Positions 43,263 to 52,373 are shown, counted from the first letter of the stretch. The stretch is 64,000 nt of DNA from Candidatus Methylacidiphilales bacterium (GCA_028713655.1 JAQTNW010000007.1:1-64000); one strand, 5' to 3'. The notes: generated from the letters alone by a model not told the origin. Translations and numbers: made by a program.

Positions 43263-43709
43263 TTAATCCGGGATTTCCGCCTCGACCAGCTTCGCCAGAA
43301 GGGCAAGTGATTCCTGCCAGCCAAGATAGCATGCCTCTGCCGGGATGACACTGGGCACCCCCTCCTGGACAATGTTCAACTCCGTACCGACAGATACCTT
43401 CTTCAAGGTAATCGTCACCTGAATCTCCCCTGGCAAGTTAGGGTCGTCAAATTTGTCGGTGTAGCGAATGCGTTCGTGCGGGGTCAGTTCGAGATATTCT
43501 CCACCAAAGGAATGGCACTTCCCGGTGGTGAAATTCGTGAACGACATCTTGTAGGTGCCGCCGATCCTCGCATCCAGATGGTGCACCTTGCCGGTAAAGC
43601 CGTTCGGAGGAAGCCATTTGGCCTTTGCGTCCGCATCAAGGAATGCCCGATAGACCCTCTCAGGTGTCGTTCGAAGGACGCGGTGGAGGCGGATGGTGTG
43701 CGTTGTCAT
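43263..43709 (-). CDS. SRPBCC (AHSA1-like) family protein
   Basis: 148 residues from the ATG at 43709. HRVLRTTPERVYRAFLDADA, KAKWLPPNGFTGKVHHLDAR, GGTYKMSFTNFTTGKCHSFG and CYLGWQESLALLAKLVEAEI fit the AHSA1/START-like hydrophobic pocket fold. Ligand unknown. Frequently found beside YCII/VOC proteins and ECF42-type sigma factors, as here. Confidence 0.9.
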   Translation of the reverse strand: MTTHTIRLHRVLRTTPERVYRAFLDADAKAKWLPPNGFTGKVHHLDARIGGTYKMSFTNFTTGKCHSFGGEYLELTPHERIRYTDKFDDPNLPGEIQVTITLKKVSVGTELNIVQEGVPSVIPAEACYLGWQESLALLAKLVEAEIPD

Positions 43710-43788
43710 ATTATTTTCTTTTTGTCTGGATATTGCCACCACCCGGAACCTGTCTCCGGGTGGCGGCATATCAGGATCCATTTCAGGC

Positions 43789-44199
43789 TCAGGCCTGGGC
43801 GAGTTCGGCCAGAGCCTCGCGATTGGCCCGCATGGTGGGACACTCCTCCGCAATGGCCCGGACCTCCACGCTCAATCCAAATTCAAGGGTTGGGCATTGC
43901 CTGGCGATGGCCACCGCCTCGTCAAAATCCGCAACGCTCAGCAGAAAATAACCGCCAATGGCTTCCTTGGATTCCGCGAAGGGACCGTCAACAACCGTGC
44001 GGCCGTTCGCGCCGGATACGATTTTGCCTTCGGGCATCAGCGGCTGTCCGGCCTTTAATTTTCCCTGAGTCTTCAGGGTTTCAAACCAGCCCATGAACCG
44101 GTTCAAGACCTTCTGGGTTTCCTCGGGAGAGAGGCCCTTGTTGCAAGTTGTGCCACGGAATAGCAGCATGTATTCGGATGTGTTTGTCTGTGTCGTCAT
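43789..44199 (-). CDS. DGPF/YCII-related protein, partner of the ECF42 sigma factor
   Basis: 136 residues with EYMLLFRGTTCNKGLSPEET at the N terminus, then the name-giving DGPFAESKEAIGGYFLLSVA and DEAVAIARQCPTLEFGLSVE. The YCII fold is ferredoxin-like; biochemical roles of DGPF proteins are largely open. It is the first gene of the minus-strand cluster YCII, AHSA1, VOC, sigma. A promoter upstream (44200-44300) probably drives the set. Confidence 0.92.
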   Translation of the reverse strand: MTTQTNTSEYMLLFRGTTCNKGLSPEETQKVLNRFMGWFETLKTQGKLKAGQPLMPEGKIVSGANGRTVVDGPFAESKEAIGGYFLLSVADFDEAVAIARQCPTLEFGLSVEVRAIAEECPTMRANREALAELAQA

Positions 44200-44395
44200 A
44201 ATGATCCTTTCAGTTGAGGTTTAACGTAATCAACTATTTGTTGAATTCAAGGGTACGACGAATGAACAAATGCGTTCAGGACAATTTTATTAACATTTTT
44301 ATTGTGTGGATAACCCGGAGCGTGAGTTCGTTCCATGCCCTTGCGGCAGAATCGATAATACATTGCCCGAAGCCCGCAGCAGGCTAAATTCGTTC

Positions 44396-44986
44396 ATGCC
44401 AGTCAAAACCCAAAAGGACAAAAACGAAAAGAAACGCTGTTCGTGGTGTTTGAGCGATCCCCTTTACATCCGGTATCACGACGAGGAATGGGGCCGGCCG
44501 GTACATGACGACAAACTGCTTTTTGAATTTCTCGTGCTGGAAAGTTTCCAGGCGGGCCTGAGCTGGTTCATCGTGCTCAAAAAGCGGGAAAACTTCCGCA
44601 AAGCCTTCGCGGGTTTCGACGCAAACAAGGTCGCAAAGTTCGACTCAAAAAAAGCGGAGGCCTTGATGCAGGATGCGGGCATCATTCGGAACCGCTTAAA
44701 AATCGAGGCGGCCATCAACAACGCAAAGCGCTTCCTGGAAATCCAAAAGGAATTTGGTTCCTTCGACCGCTATGTCTGGAGTTTCGTGGGCGGCAATACC
44801 GTGGTGAACAAACCCAAAACCCTCAAGGACCTGCGCCCCACCTCTCCAATCTCCGACGCCATGAGCAAGGACATGGGCGCGCGCGGATTCAAATTCCGCG
44901 GCAGCACGATTTGTTATGCCTTCATGCAGGCCGTCGGGCTGGTGGACGACCATCTCAGCGATTGTTGGCGGAAGAAACGCTGTTGA
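44396..44986 (+). CDS. tag: DNA-3-methyladenine glycosylase I
   Basis: 196 residues from the ATG at 44396. RCSWCLSDPLYIRYHDEEWG is the Tag N-terminal hallmark (E in YHDEEWG; zinc Cys in CSWC), then LFEFLVLESFQAGLSWFIVL and LKDLRPTSPISDAMSKDMGA, RGFKFRGSTICYAFMQAVGL. It excises 3-methyladenine from alkylated DNA. A longer upstream reading to 44306 is not protein-like. Divergent from the ECF42 cluster. Confidence 0.92.
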   Translation: MPVKTQKDKNEKKRCSWCLSDPLYIRYHDEEWGRPVHDDKLLFEFLVLESFQAGLSWFIVLKKRENFRKAFAGFDANKVAKFDSKKAEALMQDAGIIRNRLKIEAAINNAKRFLEIQKEFGSFDRYVWSFVGGNTVVNKPKTLKDLRPTSPISDAMSKDMGARGFKFRGSTICYAFMQAVGLVDDHLSDCWRKKRC

Positions 44987-45040
44987 ACGCATTCGCACAG
45001 ATGATTCAATTTAATGCCACAAAGGATATTGCTTCCAATA

Positions 45041-45421
45041 TCATGCGCGGGCCAATGCGTTTTCACTGACAAAAAGATTGCGGGCACGAAAAGCCGCCGG
45101 GCTTTCGAGCAACAGTACTGCGCGTAACGCCGCCAACGGCGAGGCAAACCAAGGGTGATGCAGCTTGCGGTTATCAGCAGCAACCCATGTGGGGATGGTA
45201 AAATTATTGGCGCATGCCAGTTGCTCAGCAACAGCGGCGAGATAGGCATCTTGCACGCGGCCAAGCTCGCCCAACTTCGGCTCCAATAGTTCCGGCTCAG
45301 GGGAAAAAGCCGCCACACCCGGTGCGGCATAAAATCCGTCCAGGAAATTTGCCAGGCAACGGTCAAACGAATCGCCATTGGCCGCGAGCCGGGCAACCTC
45401 CGCAAGGGTTTTAGGCCTCAC
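45041..45421 (-). CDS. Conserved hypothetical protein partnered with a DUF6036 gene
   Basis: 126 residues: RLAANGDSFDRCLANFLDGF, GRVQDAYLAAVAEQLACANN, WVAADNRKLHHPWFASPLAA, LLLESPAAFRARNLFVSENA LARA. The closing LLLESPAAFRxRNLFVSxNALxRA block is highly conserved in a hypothetical family I recall only as the companion of DUF6036-type genes. It overlaps the upstream DUF6036 gene by ATGA. The arrangement looks like a toxin-antitoxin or nucleotidyltransferase regulation pair; no function is established. Confidence 0.75.
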   Translation of the reverse strand: MRPKTLAEVARLAANGDSFDRCLANFLDGFYAAPGVAAFSPEPELLEPKLGELGRVQDAYLAAVAEQLACANNFTIPTWVAADNRKLHHPWFASPLAALRAVLLLESPAAFRARNLFVSENALARA

Positions 45422-45987
45422 AGGTTTCCCTCCTCAAACAATCCTTCAACCAGATACTGTGTCTTTATCGGAATCTGATTGGAGGGATAGTATTGCCCAA
45501 CCAATTCCAAAACCTCCTTCGCGGACTTCAGTTTCAGATGACGGGCGAGGAAAACAATATCGGCCACATCGGATGGTTCATCCGTTGTTCCCCCGATGCG
45601 TGCGGCCATGCATTTCATGGCAAGCAAGTATTCAGGCACAGGCATGGTCAGACGCAGATTTGAGAACTGAGGAAGATTACCCATGGTCGTCTCATGTCGG
45701 ACGGAGATAAAACCTTTGACACGGTCGTTGAGCCAATCAACAGGCAATCTCAGGTCGCTGGCAATGCGACGGGCAATTTCGCGTATGGTCTGAGTTGGTT
45801 GGAAAAGTGCGTCCACGTCTTTCGTGGCTAGCCGAGCTGTAAATGCCAGCACCATCACTATACCACCGAACAGACAAATCTCGCCCTTGACACCTTGCTT
45901 GCCAAGTTCATCGGACAAAGCTTGCAATCCGCGAAGGATGTTTTCGCGGGTCAGTGTCGAATTAGTGCTATTTTCATTAGCCTTCAC
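45418..45987 (-). CDS. DUF6036-family nucleotidyltransferase-like protein
   Basis: 189 residues. ICLFGGIVMVLAFTARLATK, then DVDALFQPT is the GG-x(n)-R-x-TKDVDA nucleotidyltransferase signature shared by DUF6036 and AbiEii-type proteins. Residues PVPEYLLAMKCMAARIGGTT and DVADIVFLARHLKLKSAKEV match the family C-terminal helices. Relatives are toxins (AbiEii/MenT-like) or antitoxin-linked, so a role in a regulatory or defence pair is likely. It precedes its partner with an ATGA overlap. Confidence 0.82.
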   Translation of the reverse strand: MKANENSTNSTLTRENILRGLQALSDELGKQGVKGEICLFGGIVMVLAFTARLATKDVDALFQPTQTIREIARRIASDLRLPVDWLNDRVKGFISVRHETTMGNLPQFSNLRLTMPVPEYLLAMKCMAARIGGTTDEPSDVADIVFLARHLKLKSAKEVLELVGQYYPSNQIPIKTQYLVEGLFEEGNL

Positions 45988-45999
45988 AACAAGGCAAGA

Positions 46000-47541
46000 T
46001 TATCGCAGATCCAGTAATTTTTCCATCTTTGCCTTCACCGCTTCATCCATTTTTATAATAGGCGGCCACCCGCGCTTGTGGCCTTCGCCAGGCAGCTTAT
46101 GAGTCGCGTCGATCCCGAGCTTGGAGCCAATCGCCATTTCGGTGGTGGCATGGTCCAGCACATCGGCCGGGCCTTTGGTGATCATGCTGTCCCGTTGCGG
46201 ATCGGTGTTCGCGCAGAGACGGAACAGCACTTCGCTGGTGTTGTGCACGTCCACGTCGTGGTCCACCACCACGATGTATTTGCTGAACATCATCTGTCCC
46301 ATGCCCCAGAGGCCATGCATGACTTTGTAGGCCTGCATCGGATAGGTCTTTTTGATGCTCACAATCACAAGGTTGTGAAAGACACCCTCCGCAGGCAGCG
46401 CAATATCCACAATCTCCGGAAAATTCATTTTGAAAATCGGGAGAAAAATCTTCGCCGACGCGCCGCCGATGTAAAAATCCTCCATTGGCGGAATTCCAAC
46501 GATGGTGGCCGGATACACGGCGTCCTTCCGATGCGTGATGGCAGTGATATGAAAAACCGGATAGGGCTCGGGCAAGGTGTAATATCCCGTGTGATCGCCA
46601 AACGGCCCTTCCTCGCGCAACGGCTCCTTGGTATCCACGTAGCCTTCAATCACAAAATCCGCATTGGCGGGTACTTCCAGATCATTTGTCTCGCACTTCA
46701 CGAGTTCGACTGATTTTTTTCGCAAATAACCCGCCAATAGAAATTCATCCAGACCGTCGGGCAGCGGCGCGGTGGCGGCAAAGGTAAAAGCCGGATCGCC
46801 GCCGATAAAAATCGCAACCGGCATGCGCGTCCCCGTTTCATAATAGCGGCGGCCATGCCGGGCGGCGACTTTCTGGAGCTGCCAGTGCATGCCGGTCGTG
46901 TGGTCGTCGTAAATCTGGATGCGATACATGCCGACGTTGCGCGCGCCGGTGTCGGGATCCTGAGTCACGACACAGGGCAGTGTAACAAAACGCCCGGCGT
47001 CGAGCGGCCAGCATTTCAGGATGGGCAGGTCTAACAATGTCGCAAACGGCAAAGCATCAGGTTTTAGGGCTGAAGTATCAAGTGAAGGAGCGGGCGGCCA
47101 GTTTCCTGAAAACGGAACACTTGAAACATCAAACTTGCGGATCACTTCCTTGCACGGGCCGCTTTTGACGGTTTTGGGCCTGGCGTGTCGGAGCTCAAGG
47201 GCCTGGCCGAGAAGCTTGATCGTTTCGCCGAAGGACGTGGGCGGCCTGGCCTGCATCAACGAACCGAGTTCCGCGGCAACGGCATCGACAGACACCGTTC
47301 CCAGCGAAAGAGCCATGCGCTTCCAGGAGCCGAAGGCATTGATAAGCAGCGGGAATGACGAGACCACGCCGTTGACAGTGGGTTTCTCAATCAGAAGCGC
47401 CTTTCCACCGCCAGGCTTTTTCATTTCCAAATCGGCCAGGGCGGCAATCTCCAGATTTGTATCCAGCGGTTCCGAAATCCGGAGCAGTTCCCCGGCGGAT
47501 TCAAGCGCCGCAACAAATTCACGCATGGAGTCGTAGGCCAT
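46000..47541 (-). CDS. ubiD: UbiD-family prenylated-FMN decarboxylase
   Basis: 513 residues. DSMREFVAALESAGELLRIS at the N terminus, GARNVGMYRIQIYDDHTTGM in the middle, and REEGPFGDHTGYYTLPEPYP with the catalytic acid, are UbiD hallmarks; MIKK-type residues follow (MQAYKVMHGLWGMGQMMFSK). It needs the prenylated flavin made by UbiX, which is in the menaquinone operon at 35.6 kb, so the two likely act in the same late quinone step. It lies 3 bases after tadA in the same direction. Confidence 0.93.
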   Translation of the reverse strand: MAYDSMREFVAALESAGELLRISEPLDTNLEIAALADLEMKKPGGGKALLIEKPTVNGVVSSFPLLINAFGSWKRMALSLGTVSVDAVAAELGSLMQARPPTSFGETIKLLGQALELRHARPKTVKSGPCKEVIRKFDVSSVPFSGNWPPAPSLDTSALKPDALPFATLLDLPILKCWPLDAGRFVTLPCVVTQDPDTGARNVGMYRIQIYDDHTTGMHWQLQKVAARHGRRYYETGTRMPVAIFIGGDPAFTFAATAPLPDGLDEFLLAGYLRKKSVELVKCETNDLEVPANADFVIEGYVDTKEPLREEGPFGDHTGYYTLPEPYPVFHITAITHRKDAVYPATIVGIPPMEDFYIGGASAKIFLPIFKMNFPEIVDIALPAEGVFHNLVIVSIKKTYPMQAYKVMHGLWGMGQMMFSKYIVVVDHDVDVHNTSEVLFRLCANTDPQRDSMITKGPADVLDHATTEMAIGSKLGIDATHKLPGEGHKRGWPPIIKMDEAVKAKMEKLLDLR

Positions 47542-47544
47542 AAT

Positions 47545-48078
47545 TTATCCGTTCGTTTCGCGATGACCGTTACCGTTGCCAAGGCCCGGTTCGGGCTTTT
47601 CCCTGGCGGTGGCCCGTTGTACTTTGAAAAAATCCTGCAACAAGCGTTTGCTTTCCTCCGCGCCGACACCCGTCTGGATCTCGCAGCGATGATTCCAACC
47701 TTCGAACTGCAGTAAATTGACCGCCCCGCCGGCCGCGCCATATTTTGGGTCCGTCACACCGATGACCACCCGGCCCACGCGGCACAGCACCATGGCGCCG
47801 GCGCACATCGGGCAGGGTTCTTTCGTGACATAGAGCGTGCATTCGTTGAGGCGCCAATCCCCCAAGGCAGCTTGGGCCTGGGTCAAGGCCAGCATTTCGG
47901 CATGGGCCGTCGCATCGTGCAACAGCTCGACCTGATTGTACGCGCGCCCGAGAATTTCATGGCCGCGTACTATAATGGCGCCTATCGGCACCTCGCCTTT
48001 GGCCTGCGCTTTCTTCGCCTGGCGCAAGGCTTCATCCATGAAATAAGGGTCGTCGAACATGCGGAGTCCAGTTTCCAT
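47545..48078 (-). CDS. tadA: tRNA-specific adenosine deaminase
   Basis: 177 residues. Zinc and proton-shuttle residues H59-A-E61 (HDATAHAEMLALTQAQAALG) and P88-C-P-M-C92 (YVTKEPCPMCAGAMVLCRVG) are intact. TadA converts A34 of tRNA-Arg(ACG) to inosine. A start at the ATG at 48060 (MFDDPYFMDEAL) is also plausible and would match TadA N termini better. The C-terminal NGNGHRETNG tail is non-conserved. Unusually paired with ubiD. Confidence 0.93.
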   Translation of the reverse strand: METGLRMFDDPYFMDEALRQAKKAQAKGEVPIGAIIVRGHEILGRAYNQVELLHDATAHAEMLALTQAQAALGDWRLNECTLYVTKEPCPMCAGAMVLCRVGRVVIGVTDPKYGAAGGAVNLLQFEGWNHRCEIQTGVGAEESKRLLQDFFKVQRATAREKPEPGLGNGNGHRETNG

Positions 48079-48315
48079 GAACCCGGCTGATTTTCAACGC
48101 ACAATATGGGGGATAGGGCTCCTGGCCGGGAAGAAAAACAATTTAACCGCGGATGAACACGGATTTACACAGATACGACAAGTGTTACCTATGTATTGAA
48201 CCAAGAGTGTTACCTATGTTCAGACAGTGCCCTGCTTCTGAATTCTGACTTCCGAATTCCACATTCCTTGAACGTTCTTCGCGATCTTCCTGTAAAACGG
48301 TTTCCTTTAGAATAA
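48079..48315. other. Intergenic region with a short direct repeat
   Basis: Contains TAACCGCGGATGAACACGGA (48142-48161), one of the dispersed phrases, and GTGTTACCTATGT twice (48182-48194 and 48208-48220). The latter phrase resembles the ends of some IS481-type elements and could be the scar of a lost insertion sequence. No gene was seen. Confidence 0.4.
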
Positions 48316-49686
48316 TCAAAACTTGCTTTTGACGCCGAACGAAACCACATGCCGGTCAAACTCGCGCCCGATACAATTCGAAGATTCAATGCCATTGGCC
48401 CCACGGCTAAACGAATAGTCCGCCAGGAGGCTGAAGTGATCATTCAAGTCATATTGCAGTCCGGCTGAATACACGAATTCCCAATCATCACGCGACGTCG
48501 GAATGTCATAGTGCCAGTCCAATGCCTGGAAGCCCACAGTACCTGTCAGGTTCGAGAGTAGCTTACGCCGGTAGGACAGGTCGTAGAGAACATCGTAGTA
48601 GGATGCTGTTCCCGTGCTGGAAACAAACTCCCATTGCTTGACCTTGAGCGACAGCGTATCGACCGAAGTGAGGCTGATCGTGGCGCTGCCATCGACAAAC
48701 AGCTTTGTATCACTCCGGTCGTGGCCCGGTTGCACCGATGGGCCAAATTGCCTGAAATCCGGCCCGCATTGCACGTCGAGCTTCAACCATTTCCACGGCT
48801 GCCCCTCGATTCCGCCCAGTACGCGCTGGTAATCGTTGCTGCTGTTGACGCCGCTCCACGGAAAAATGGCCTGGTAATTATGGCCATAACGATAACTTGT
48901 CGTCACAGCAAAGGCGGGAGTGAGTTGATAGCCAACGTCCAAGCCGCCGTTCACATCATAACGGTCTTCATAATTCTGCCAACCCTGGCAGCCAGCACCA
49001 TATTGCTGACGTGTGAGCATGTCGTAATAACACCACGATGCGACCGGGCGCAAAAACCAGTCTCCCAGGTCATAACGCAGCGAAAACCTGCCCTTGTCAT
49101 TGATTTGCTCGCGGCGCTCGCGTGTCGCCACGGTGGCCAGGGCGCTGAGCGTTGTGTATTGTACCGTGTCGCGGTTTCCGTCGATGTAATTCAGGTTGTT
49201 GGCCAGATTGTATGAAAATGGCGCCAACGATCCGGCGATCTGACCGGAAAAGCGGTGCGCCGTGTAATCTTCGCCGGGCTCGGCCTCGTAATTCACAATC
49301 TCCGGCGCATAGGACAGCGAGAAGGTTTGAATGCATTTGTCGTCCTTGGACAGGCCAAGCAAAGGAACGAAGTTGAAATCCACTTTGGGGGTGATCGAAG
49401 TGCCGAAGGAACCGCGGTTTGCGATGGGTTTGGATGTTGTACCCTGGGCGCTGCTCAGGAAAACATTGCTGTCGTAAAAGCCCTTGACGGTAATCGAGGC
49501 CTCGCTCAGCCAGGCCGGTTTTTTCAGGCTTTCCTGGAGGGCGACAGCGGGGGGCGCGCTCGACGAACGTGTTGGAGCTCCGACCTTGTCAACGCCACCG
49601 GCATCCGGGAGAGTTGTGCCAGCGCGGCAAAGAGCGGTTAACCCCAAAGAAATCCAGAGTGAAATCGATAGAACTGATGTTTTCAA
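48316..49686 (-). CDS. Outer-membrane beta-barrel protein
   Basis: 456 residues with a signal peptide (KTSVLSISLWISLGLTALCRA). Aromatic-rich alternating strands follow the linker (EASITVKGFYDSNVFLSSAQ, FSYNLANNLNYIDGNRDTVQ, ALDWHYDIPTSRDDWEFVYS, FSLLADYSFSRGANGIESSN) and the chain ends in VKSKF, an outer-membrane terminal Phe. It matches the general outer-membrane beta-barrel or DUF560-like style but I do not assign a family. The last 200 bases upstream of the gene show no promoter consensus. Confidence 0.8.
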   Translation of the reverse strand: MKTSVLSISLWISLGLTALCRAGTTLPDAGGVDKVGAPTRSSSAPPAVALQESLKKPAWLSEASITVKGFYDSNVFLSSAQGTTSKPIANRGSFGTSITPKVDFNFVPLLGLSKDDKCIQTFSLSYAPEIVNYEAEPGEDYTAHRFSGQIAGSLAPFSYNLANNLNYIDGNRDTVQYTTLSALATVATRERREQINDKGRFSLRYDLGDWFLRPVASWCYYDMLTRQQYGAGCQGWQNYEDRYDVNGGLDVGYQLTPAFAVTTSYRYGHNYQAIFPWSGVNSSNDYQRVLGGIEGQPWKWLKLDVQCGPDFRQFGPSVQPGHDRSDTKLFVDGSATISLTSVDTLSLKVKQWEFVSSTGTASYYDVLYDLSYRRKLLSNLTGTVGFQALDWHYDIPTSRDDWEFVYSAGLQYDLNDHFSLLADYSFSRGANGIESSNCIGREFDRHVVSFGVKSKF

Positions 49687-49893
49687 GCGGCCAAACTTAT
49701 GGTGCCTGTAAGATTAGTCAATCTAATGTATGTTATATTAATAAAGTATTAATTCTAATTGATTGGATCCTTTAAAACTAATTGAGCACCTCAGAACTGC
49801 TTCGAAATCACGGGCTTCAGGTTTTGACCCTGCCCACAAAGTAATCTACATCTTGTAGCCGGACGCTTTGATAGCCCTCGCTACTTATCTGAA

Positions 49894-51255
49894 ATGCGCA
49901 TGAAAACAGAATCAGCACCCCCAATACAAAACCACGCCGATATTGCCCAGCCCGGGTTTTGGGAGGCCTTCCGTTTCTGGCTCAAGCTCGGTTTTATCAG
50001 TTTTGGCGGACCGGCGGGACAGATCGCCATCATGCAGACCGAATTGGTTGAGAAGAAAAAATGGATCGGCCAGTCCCGCTTTCTGCATGCGCTCAACTTC
50101 TGCATGCTGCTGCCCGGCCCGGAGGCGCAACAACTCGCCATTTACGTCGGCTGGCTGTTACACAAAACGCCGGGCGGCATCGTTGCGGGGAGCTTGTTCG
50201 TAATTCCGTCCATGTTCGTCCTCTGGATCTTGAGTTATATGTACGCGGCGTTTGGAAACGTGCCTGAGGTCGCAGCCGTTTTCTACGGCCTGAAGCCTGT
50301 CGTGATGGCCATCGTTGCCGCCGCCGTCATCCGCATCGGGAGTAAAGCCCTCAAAAACGAAGTGATGTGGGGCATCGCCGCGCTGGCCTTTGCCGCCATC
50401 TTCTTTTTCAAAGTTCCATTTCCCGCAATCATCCTTTGCGCGGGCGCGATCGGTTTTGCCGGCGGAAAATTGTGGAGTCAAAAATTCGATGTGATTTCCG
50501 GGCACGCGCCGCCTGCAGACTGCGGGGGAAACCCGGTGTTGGACGATGAGAGTGAAAGCCCGGAGCACACCCGGCCTTCGTTGCGCCGCGCCATTAAAAT
50601 CTGCAGTGTGTGCCTCCTGCTTTGGTGGACGCCCATTCTACTTGCAGGCTGGTGGCAGGGAACTAACAGCACACTCTTTCACGAGGGAATATTTTTCAGC
50701 AAGGCGGCGGTGGTGACCTTCGGCGGCGCGTATGCGGTGCTGCCCTATGTCGCGCAACACGCGGTGGAATACTCCGGCTGGCTCCAGCCCGGCCAGATGC
50801 TGGACGGCCTCGGTCTTGCGGAAACCACGCCGGGACCGTTGATCATGGTGCTGCAGTTTGTCGGTTTCATGGGAGGATGGAGTCATCCGGGCAATCTGCC
50901 TCCGCTGCTTGCGGCCACGCTGTGCGCGCTGCTCACCACATGGGCGACCTTCACGCCGTGCTTCCTGTGGATTTTCCTCGGAGGACCGCACATCGAGCAA
51001 CTGCGCGGAAATAAAACCATCAGCGCCGCGCTTTCCGCGATCACCGCGGCGGTGGTCGGCGTGATCCTGAACCTCGCCGTCTGGTTTGCCCTGCATGTGA
51101 TTCATCCCCAACCGGGCATGATTAATGGGTTTGCCGTGGCGCTGGGATCGGTCGCGCTGGCCGGAATGGTGAAATGGAAATGGGACATCATCCCCGTGGT
51201 CATCGGTGGTGGACTAATCGGCCTGGCTTACAAGACGCTTCTGCACATGAACTAA
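49894..51255 (+). CDS. chrA: Chromate efflux transporter ChrA
   Basis: 453 residues of the bidomain ChrA type. Two CHR repeats: the N-terminal LGFISFGGPAGQIAIMQTEL with CMLLPGPEAQQLAIYVGWLL, and the C-terminal AAVVTFGGAYAVLPYVAQHA with LGLAETTPGPLIMVLQFVGF. About ten hydrophobic segments. ChrA exports chromate using proton or chromate/sulfate antiport. The gene stands alone, without a chrB or sensor neighbour. A second ATG two codons later would serve equally as start. Confidence 0.94.
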   Translation: MRMKTESAPPIQNHADIAQPGFWEAFRFWLKLGFISFGGPAGQIAIMQTELVEKKKWIGQSRFLHALNFCMLLPGPEAQQLAIYVGWLLHKTPGGIVAGSLFVIPSMFVLWILSYMYAAFGNVPEVAAVFYGLKPVVMAIVAAAVIRIGSKALKNEVMWGIAALAFAAIFFFKVPFPAIILCAGAIGFAGGKLWSQKFDVISGHAPPADCGGNPVLDDESESPEHTRPSLRRAIKICSVCLLLWWTPILLAGWWQGTNSTLFHEGIFFSKAAVVTFGGAYAVLPYVAQHAVEYSGWLQPGQMLDGLGLAETTPGPLIMVLQFVGFMGGWSHPGNLPPLLAATLCALLTTWATFTPCFLWIFLGGPHIEQLRGNKTISAALSAITAAVVGVILNLAVWFALHVIHPQPGMINGFAVALGSVALAGMVKWKWDIIPVVIGGGLIGLAYKTLLHMN

Positions 51256-51383
51256 CCCGGATTGTCCAAGAGTATTTTGATAGAGAGACGCGCCCGCTTT
51301 CCCTAACATAATCCAGCAGTCGCCGCCGCTCCCGACAAACTCCGCTTTGCGCGGAATCAATTGTGAAACGCGTGCACGGCAGC

Positions 51384-52271
51384 CTACGGCCCGGCATGGC
51401 TGTCGGCATTGGCCAGAATCGTCCGGGTCTTCGGCTCAGCCGGATGCGGCGAGGGTGTGGAAAACCCGTAGTCAAACAACGCGCGCGCATCCGTCCACTT
51501 GTCCACGCTGTTCAGAATCACCAAATGCAGCTCCCTTCCATTCCGGGTGGCCGACGCCGCATAGGTATGGCGCGACGCCACAGTCCAGCCTGTTTTGGCG
51601 GGCCCCATCCCGGCATAAGCGCCCAGGAGCCTGTTGTGATTCCGAATCCGCTGGGTGCCGACCTGGGTCGTAAGAACCAACTGTCGCAACGTACAAATCT
51701 GCCGCAGTTGGGGAACCGCCAGGACCGCCTCGAAAATTTTCAGGAGGTCGGAAGCGCTCGTGTATTGGCCCGCAATCGGGAGTCCGTGCGGATTTTTGAA
51801 AAGCGTATGGGTGCATCCCAGGGAGCGAGCCCGCGCGTTCATCAGCGCCGCAAATTTTTCAGGAGAGCCTCCGACATGACGCGACAACGCCATGGCGCTG
51901 TCGTTGTCAGAGCCAATCAGGAGGGCGTAGGTCAAATCCTTGACAGCCACCACCTCGCCCGGACGCAAGGGAATATGGCTGGGCTCAACGAGCGTGTCCT
52001 CCACCTGCACATGCACCGCGCCGTTCAGGCCCGTACGCTCCCAGACCAGGAGCGCCGTCATCAATTTGACCGTGCTGGCCGGGGGGTACGGCGCATTGAT
52101 ATTGCGCTGATACAATATCTGGCCGCTTTGAGCATCCACCAGCAAGGCTGCTTTGGCCTGGATCACGTCGTTGAGTGAATGGGATACCGGCTGCGCCGCC
52201 AAAGCCGTTCCTTGAACCAAGGTCCAGCAGGCCAGTCCACTTAAAGCAAGCAGGCAGCGCGGGTATTCCAT
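51384..52271 (-). CDS. D-alanyl-D-alanine carboxypeptidase (penicillin-binding protein 5/6 type)
   Basis: 295 residues from the ATG at 52271, which precedes a clear signal peptide (PRCLLALSGLACWTLVQGTALA). The serine motif S66-T-V-K69 is in YPPASTVKLMTALLVWERTG, the SDN motif is S121-D-N123 in LIGSDNDSAMALSRHVGGSP, and the KTG motif occurs in GPAKTGWTVASRHTYAASA. The enzyme trims pentapeptides in peptidoglycan. A C-terminal amphipathic membrane anchor, usual in DacA, is not evident. Divergent from the DUF6268 gene. Confidence 0.93.
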   Translation of the reverse strand: MEYPRCLLALSGLACWTLVQGTALAAQPVSHSLNDVIQAKAALLVDAQSGQILYQRNINAPYPPASTVKLMTALLVWERTGLNGAVHVQVEDTLVEPSHIPLRPGEVVAVKDLTYALLIGSDNDSAMALSRHVGGSPEKFAALMNARARSLGCTHTLFKNPHGLPIAGQYTSASDLLKIFEAVLAVPQLRQICTLRQLVLTTQVGTQRIRNHNRLLGAYAGMGPAKTGWTVASRHTYAASATRNGRELHLVILNSVDKWTDARALFDYGFSTPSPHPAEPKTRTILANADSHAGP

Positions 52272-52373
52272 AGGATGCAGAGTGTTTGTACTCAGGACGG
52301 TACGGCCTTGGCAATAGATTTTTTTAAATTTTAAGATGGAAAATGCCCGGAATACTGGCAATTTCATTGGCCA

